64,000 bases of DNA from Lacticaseibacillus zeae DSM 20178 = KCTC 3804 (GTDB lineage Bacteria > Bacillota > Bacilli > Lactobacillales > Lactobacillaceae): NCBI RefSeq assembly GCF_000260435.1, contig NZ_BACQ01000033.1:1-64000 (forward strand). The letters are read 5' to 3'. Each line of letters opens with the position of its first letter. Within the stretch, counting starts at the first letter, position 1. Position numbers and translations under genes: made by a program. The notes under the pieces are model-generated. The model was not told where the DNA came from. It saw only the letters and a list, made by a program, of their open reading frames with translations, and made no database searches. Below are positions 60,759 to 64,000 of this stretch, one piece after another.

Positions 60759-61880
60759 TTATTTCCCAGGCACATAATCCTTATCAATCACCAGCACCGG
60801 CTTGATCGTCTTACCAGAACGGGAATCCGCGTTAGCTTCGTTAATCTGATCGAATGAATAGAACTTCTCGGTCTTGTCAAAATCAAACATGCCTTGCTTG
60901 TAAAATTCAATCAACCGCGGCACATCAATTTGCGGAATCGAATCGCCCATGTTAACGCCGACAATCTTCTTGTCATTGACGCACAGATCATTCCAGGTAT
61001 CCACATCAATGTGATGAGGGGTAACCGCAATCGTTGCTGTGGTACCGCCTTGAGCCAGCATCTGGATCGTATCTTCCATAACCGCCTTAACACCAGTCGT
61101 ATCAACAGCCCAGTCAACCCCGAGGCCGCCAGTCAACTTCTTAACGGCTTCAACCGGATCTTCTTCTTTACTGTTAACAACATCCGTCGCACCCAGCTCT
61201 TTAGCCAGCTGCAACCGCGAATCAACAATATCGATCGCAATAACCTTGGTGCAACCGGAAATCTTGCCGGCCATCATCGCAGCCAGGCCAACCGCGCCAG
61301 TACCGGTAACCGCAATGGTATCACCCGGCTTTGGCTTCAAGGTGTTCAAAACGGTACCGGAACCAGTGACATAGCCGCAGCCCAACGGTCCCAGTTTGCG
61401 TAAGTCGAGATCTTTATCAACCTTAACGGCGTTCCGCTCACGAACAACGGTGGTGGTGGTGAAGGAGCTTTGGTCGAACATGTCAGCCACCGGTTTACCA
61501 TTTTCCGTGAAGTGCGCCGAGCCGTCCGGACGGGTACCAGACAGGTTGTTGTGAGCATAATTCAAGCACTGTGTTGGGATGCCACGTAAACAGTTCTTGC
61601 AGTTGCCGCAAGCATAGAAACTCAAGACAACGTGATCGCCTGGCTTGAACTGGGTGACTTCCGGGCCGACCTTTTCGACAATACCGGAACCTTCATGGCC
61701 AAGGACGATTGGATAGCCAATAACAGCGTCACCAATCCGCAACGCTTCGTCAGAGTGGCAAATACCAGTGGCAACCATGTGCACCTGCAGGTCGTCGGGA
61801 CCCATCGGCGCTAGTTCAACATCGTCGCGAATTTCAAAATCGGCACCTTTTTTGTCAACAACAGCTGCTGTAATTTTCAT
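60759..61880 (-). CDS. Zinc-dependent alcohol dehydrogenase (NAD, class III-like/aryl-alcohol type)
   Basis: Medium-chain dehydrogenase, 373 aa. Catalytic zinc ligands in ATGICHSDEAL and GHEGSGIVEKVG plus the Cys of GPLGCGYVTG; structural zinc CGNCKNCLRGIPTQC (four Cys); NAD fold GTGAVGLAAM with Asp in AIDIVDSRL. Resembles aryl-alcohol and NAD(P)-dependent alcohol dehydrogenases. GAAGGAG site. Downstream of the AraC regulator on the same strand, with a cre-like TGAAAGCGTTTT at 62013-62024 upstream. Confidence 0.92.
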   Translation of the reverse strand: MKITAAVVDKKGADFEIRDDVELAPMGPDDLQVHMVATGICHSDEALRIGDAVIGYPIVLGHEGSGIVEKVGPEVTQFKPGDHVVLSFYACGNCKNCLRGIPTQCLNYAHNNLSGTRPDGSAHFTENGKPVADMFDQSSFTTTTVVRERNAVKVDKDLDLRKLGPLGCGYVTGSGTVLNTLKPKPGDTIAVTGTGAVGLAAMMAGKISGCTKVIAIDIVDSRLQLAKELGATDVVNSKEEDPVEAVKKLTGGLGVDWAVDTTGVKAVMEDTIQMLAQGGTTATIAVTPHHIDVDTWNDLCVNDKKIVGVNMGDSIPQIDVPRLIEFYKQGMFDFDKTEKFYSFDQINEANADSRSGKTIKPVLVIDKDYVPGK

Positions 61881-62012
61881 AAAAATCGCTCCTTCATTCG
61901 CTTATAAATTGATTACACGTTCATTCTTTCACAATTCATATTTTTATCAAGAGCGGCGCTTAAATATATGAGGATATGTCCCGGAAAATATTTGACTTTT
62001 TTCGTTTCACGT

Positions 62013-62026
62013 TGAAAGCGTTTTAC
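62013..62026. promoter_or_regulatory. cre-like site upstream of the alcohol dehydrogenase
   Basis: TGAAAGCGTTTTAC keeps the cre core with two mismatches at the end. It lies about 130 bases before the dehydrogenase start and just after the AraC gene stop. Confidence 0.5.
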
Positions 62027-62070
62027 CGAAGGGCTTATCCGATCGAAATGTGAAACATGTCGGAACATAT

Positions 62071-63093
62071 CTACAGAATGGTTAATGGCGGGTTGGTGCG
62101 GCTGGGCGAGATGTAACCATTGGTATGCTTGCGATCATCCTTAGGCGTATTGCCGAAAAGATCGTGATACTTGTGATAGAAGAAGCTCTTGTTACTGATG
62201 CCGACTTCAAGGCAGATTTCGCTAATCGGCTTCTTGGTGTTTTGAATGAGGCGGCGGGCATTGATAAGCCGTTCTTCTGTTAAGGCTTCGGAAAAAGTTT
62301 TGCCGACTTCTTTGGAAAACAGGTTACCCAAGTAGTTCTTGTTATAGGCATATTTATTGGCAAGGTCTTCTAGCGACAAGTCGCGGTAATGCTCATGAAT
62401 GTCGTTAAGAAGCTTAACGGCAAGCTTTTGCGCCGGTGATGGATCTTCGATGGTTGGCTCATCGCCGCGGATCAGTTCAGCAATCAACACCGTTAATTCC
62501 GCTTGAATAATGGTGTCGGAGAATGCTCGCGGGCGGAAATATTCTTCGATGATGCGCTCCAGCGATGTGCGAATATCGTGCATGCCGCTGCGGAAAATCA
62601 TGTAGCGTTTCTCAGTTTTCTTTTCCCGTAAGTGGTTAATCATGAAGTCGTACAGGACACTTTGCTGACTTTGGATCTGGTTGAGAAAGTCGAGTGAGAT
62701 GTTGCGGTCACGGAAAAGCACGTTAATGAGAATATCTTTTTCGCCTAGCGCATCAATCGAGTGTTCGCTGCCGATGTCCAATAGGAGGACATCGCCTTGT
62801 GACAGGTGCACGCGATCACCATTGACCGTTTCGTTGGCGTTGCCTTGTAACATATAATTCATTTCAAAAAATTGGTGGGTGTGCAGTGGGTACGGCGCAA
62901 AGCGATTGTGCTTGCTGACGTAAATCGCGTGATTCCGGAAGAAGTAATTGTTTAAAACCGGGACATTAAACTCTTTTGTGTCCTGCAGGTCAATTGCAGT
63001 TGGCGGGATATCGTCGCTGAAGATCTGGTGCTCTTTTTGCTGTTTTTCGATGTCAGTTAGACTTTCAAGTTGCTTTAAGACAGTTAGTTCCAT
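62071..63093 (-). CDS. AraC-family transcriptional regulator with cupin sensor domain
   Basis: Regulator of 340 aa. N-terminal AraC/cupin domain (RFAPYPLHTHQFFEMNYMLQ, LSQGDVLLLDIGSEHSID) and C-terminal double helix-turn-helix (SLEDLANKYAYNKNYLGNLF, ISEICLEVGISNKSFFYHKY). Divergent from the sugar transporter at 63216, with 122 bases between starts, so it probably controls that gene in response to its substrate; may also control the dehydrogenase downstream. AGGAGG site. Confidence 0.93.
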   Translation of the reverse strand: MELTVLKQLESLTDIEKQQKEHQIFSDDIPPTAIDLQDTKEFNVPVLNNYFFRNHAIYVSKHNRFAPYPLHTHQFFEMNYMLQGNANETVNGDRVHLSQGDVLLLDIGSEHSIDALGEKDILINVLFRDRNISLDFLNQIQSQQSVLYDFMINHLREKKTEKRYMIFRSGMHDIRTSLERIIEEYFRPRAFSDTIIQAELTVLIAELIRGDEPTIEDPSPAQKLAVKLLNDIHEHYRDLSLEDLANKYAYNKNYLGNLFSKEVGKTFSEALTEERLINARRLIQNTKKPISEICLEVGISNKSFFYHKYHDLFGNTPKDDRKHTNGYISPSRTNPPLTIL

Positions 63094-63215
63094 GATGGCC
63101 TCCTGTAATTATGTTCCACTCCTGATATTTATCTGCCATTGTGACCATACCATGTAAGCGGTTAAATGTGAACTGTAAGCGATGACAAAATTATAAATGT
63201 TCAGGAGGTAACACA

Positions 63216-64000
63216 ATGGCTTCAGAAAAAGGCTCATTGAAATCCACGATTCGTGTTTCGATCACGAATTTCCTGGATTCAGGCAGTATTGTTGCCGGCG
63301 CCAGTGGCTTGACGTTGTGGACGCAGCATTTTGGGCTCAACAGCTTCCAAGTCGGGTTACTCGGTGCGCTCTCTGCGAACGCATTCGGGGCGGCATTAGG
63401 GGCGCTGATTGGCGGTCCGCTGTCTGATAAGTTTGGTCGTAAGTTAATTTACACCTATGACATGTTGGTTTACATGTTAGGGACGATCTTAGTCATGTTC
63501 GCTGTGAGCTTCCCGATGTTACTCACAGGATTTCTGATTACCGGTTTAGCAGTTGGTGCTGGTGTTCCGGCAAGCTGGACTTATATTTCCGAAACATCGC
63601 AAGACAATAATCGGGCTAAGAATATCGGCGTTTCGCAGTTTGCTTGGTCGTTAGGACCTGCAGTTATTTTCATTCTCGGGACCATTCTTGCACCAATCGG
63701 TCTCTTAGGTAACCGGATATTGTTCGGCTTGCTGACTGTGATTGCGTTTATTGCATGGTTATTGCAGCGTGGCTTGGGCGAATCTCAAGCATGGACAGAT
63801 CGGAAGGCATTTGAAAAAGCGTCAGGGAAAAAGTCACATCCATATCGGACGCTGTTTTCTAATCATACGTCAATCAAGTGGCTGTTCTTCTTGGTCGGTG
63901 TCTACATGTTCTGGAACTTGGTTGCCGGGGCGATGGGCTTCTTCATGCCATATGTTTATGAAACAGCAGGTGGCCTATCCAACCAGGAAGCTAACATGTT
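63216..64000 (+). CDS. MFS sugar transporter, cut by the window end
   Basis: First 261 residues of a major facilitator protein. Seen: SGSIVAGASGLTLWTQHF first helix, motif A in GGPLSDKFGRKLIYTY, helix 4 TGLAVGAGVPASWTYISE and the central loop QAWTDRKAFEKASGKKSH. Resembles sugar/polyol porters. AGGAGG site 8 bases before ATG. Divergent from the AraC regulator. The frame stays open to the last base. Confidence 0.9.
   Translation, partial: MASEKGSLKSTIRVSITNFLDSGSIVAGASGLTLWTQHFGLNSFQVGLLGALSANAFGAALGALIGGPLSDKFGRKLIYTYDMLVYMLGTILVMFAVSFPMLLTGFLITGLAVGAGVPASWTYISETSQDNNRAKNIGVSQFAWSLGPAVIFILGTILAPIGLLGNRILFGLLTVIAFIAWLLQRGLGESQAWTDRKAFEKASGKKSHPYRTLFSNHTSIKWLFFLVGVYMFWNLVAGAMGFFMPYVYETAGGLSNQEANM

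Noticed and set aside
1-64000. tRNA, rRNA, CRISPR arrays, prophage genes and a replication origin
   Set aside because: Looked for and not seen anywhere in the window.

Overview
The window reads as chromosome of a Lacticaseibacillus of the casei/rhamnosus group, most like L. rhamnosus. Base composition is moderate, ribosome binding sites are strong and GGAGG-like, CcpA (cre) sites are common, surface proteins carry sortase motifs, and the divergent prtM/prtP pair plus a second lactocepin of the PrtR type are typical of these dairy and gut lactobacilli. No rRNA, tRNA, prophage or CRISPR array was seen. The species call is inference from remembered protein families.

Layout. 0.4-6.5 kb: a wall-anchored lactocepin (prtR-like) and a HAD phosphatase on the minus strand. 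7.0-14.7 kb: an operon of the E. faecalis EF_0829-EF_0839 type: PRD/EIIB regulator, stand-alone PRD protein, SFCGS protein, DUF4312, DUF4311 and DUF4310 proteins (the last two membrane proteins), an amidohydrolase, a D-glucosaminate-6-phosphate ammonia-lyase gene (frameshifted here) and a KDGP aldolase. 14.9-22.2 kb: prtM and divergent prtP, the latter broken by a one-base deletion between signal peptide and protease. 22.6-26.5 kb: accessory material: XRE regulator, several small antisense RNAs with an Fst-like peptide toxin gene, a broken antitoxin gene, a small gene cut by an IS150-type insertion sequence.

26.9-49.4 kb is a glycosaminoglycan (hyaluronan/chondroitin/heparin-type) locus: wall-anchored PL8 hyaluronate lyase, GH105 hydrolase, GPH-type transporter, sugar isomerase, kduD and kduI, an unknown carbohydrate-binding-like protein, an IclR regulator, rpiA, then one long operon with GH88 unsaturated glucuronyl hydrolase, a mannose-family PTS (IIB, IIC, IID, IIA), a YajC-like protein, a heparinase II/III-family lyase, a PrsA-like lipoprotein and a wall-anchored beta-helix protein. 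Polymer would be cut outside the cell, oligomers imported by PTS or GPH carrier, unsaturated uronates removed by GH88/GH105 and passed through KduI and KduD to 2-keto-3-deoxygluconate. Four promoters in the locus carry the same 15-base palindrome about 20 bases after the predicted transcription start, and a fifth copy covers the iclR promoter, so the IclR protein probably controls all of them, with CcpA on top.

49.5-54.9 kb: holin-like toxin with antisense RNA, GH13 alpha-1,6-glucosidase, manganese catalase, DinJ/YafQ toxin-antitoxin, an orphan RelB-like antitoxin and two small membrane/peptide genes. 55.0-60.4 kb: a catabolic cluster with a small unknown protein, GldA-family dehydrogenase, GlpP-family antiterminator, FGGY kinase and FAD-linked oxidase, preceded by a CcpA-type promoter and a leader terminator. 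60.5-64 kb: a branched palindromic element, a zinc alcohol dehydrogenase, an AraC regulator and a truncated sugar transporter. A family of intergenic palindromes (five copies) is scattered through the sugar operons. Four places look like genes that lost one base; whether these are real mutations or assembly errors needs the raw reads.
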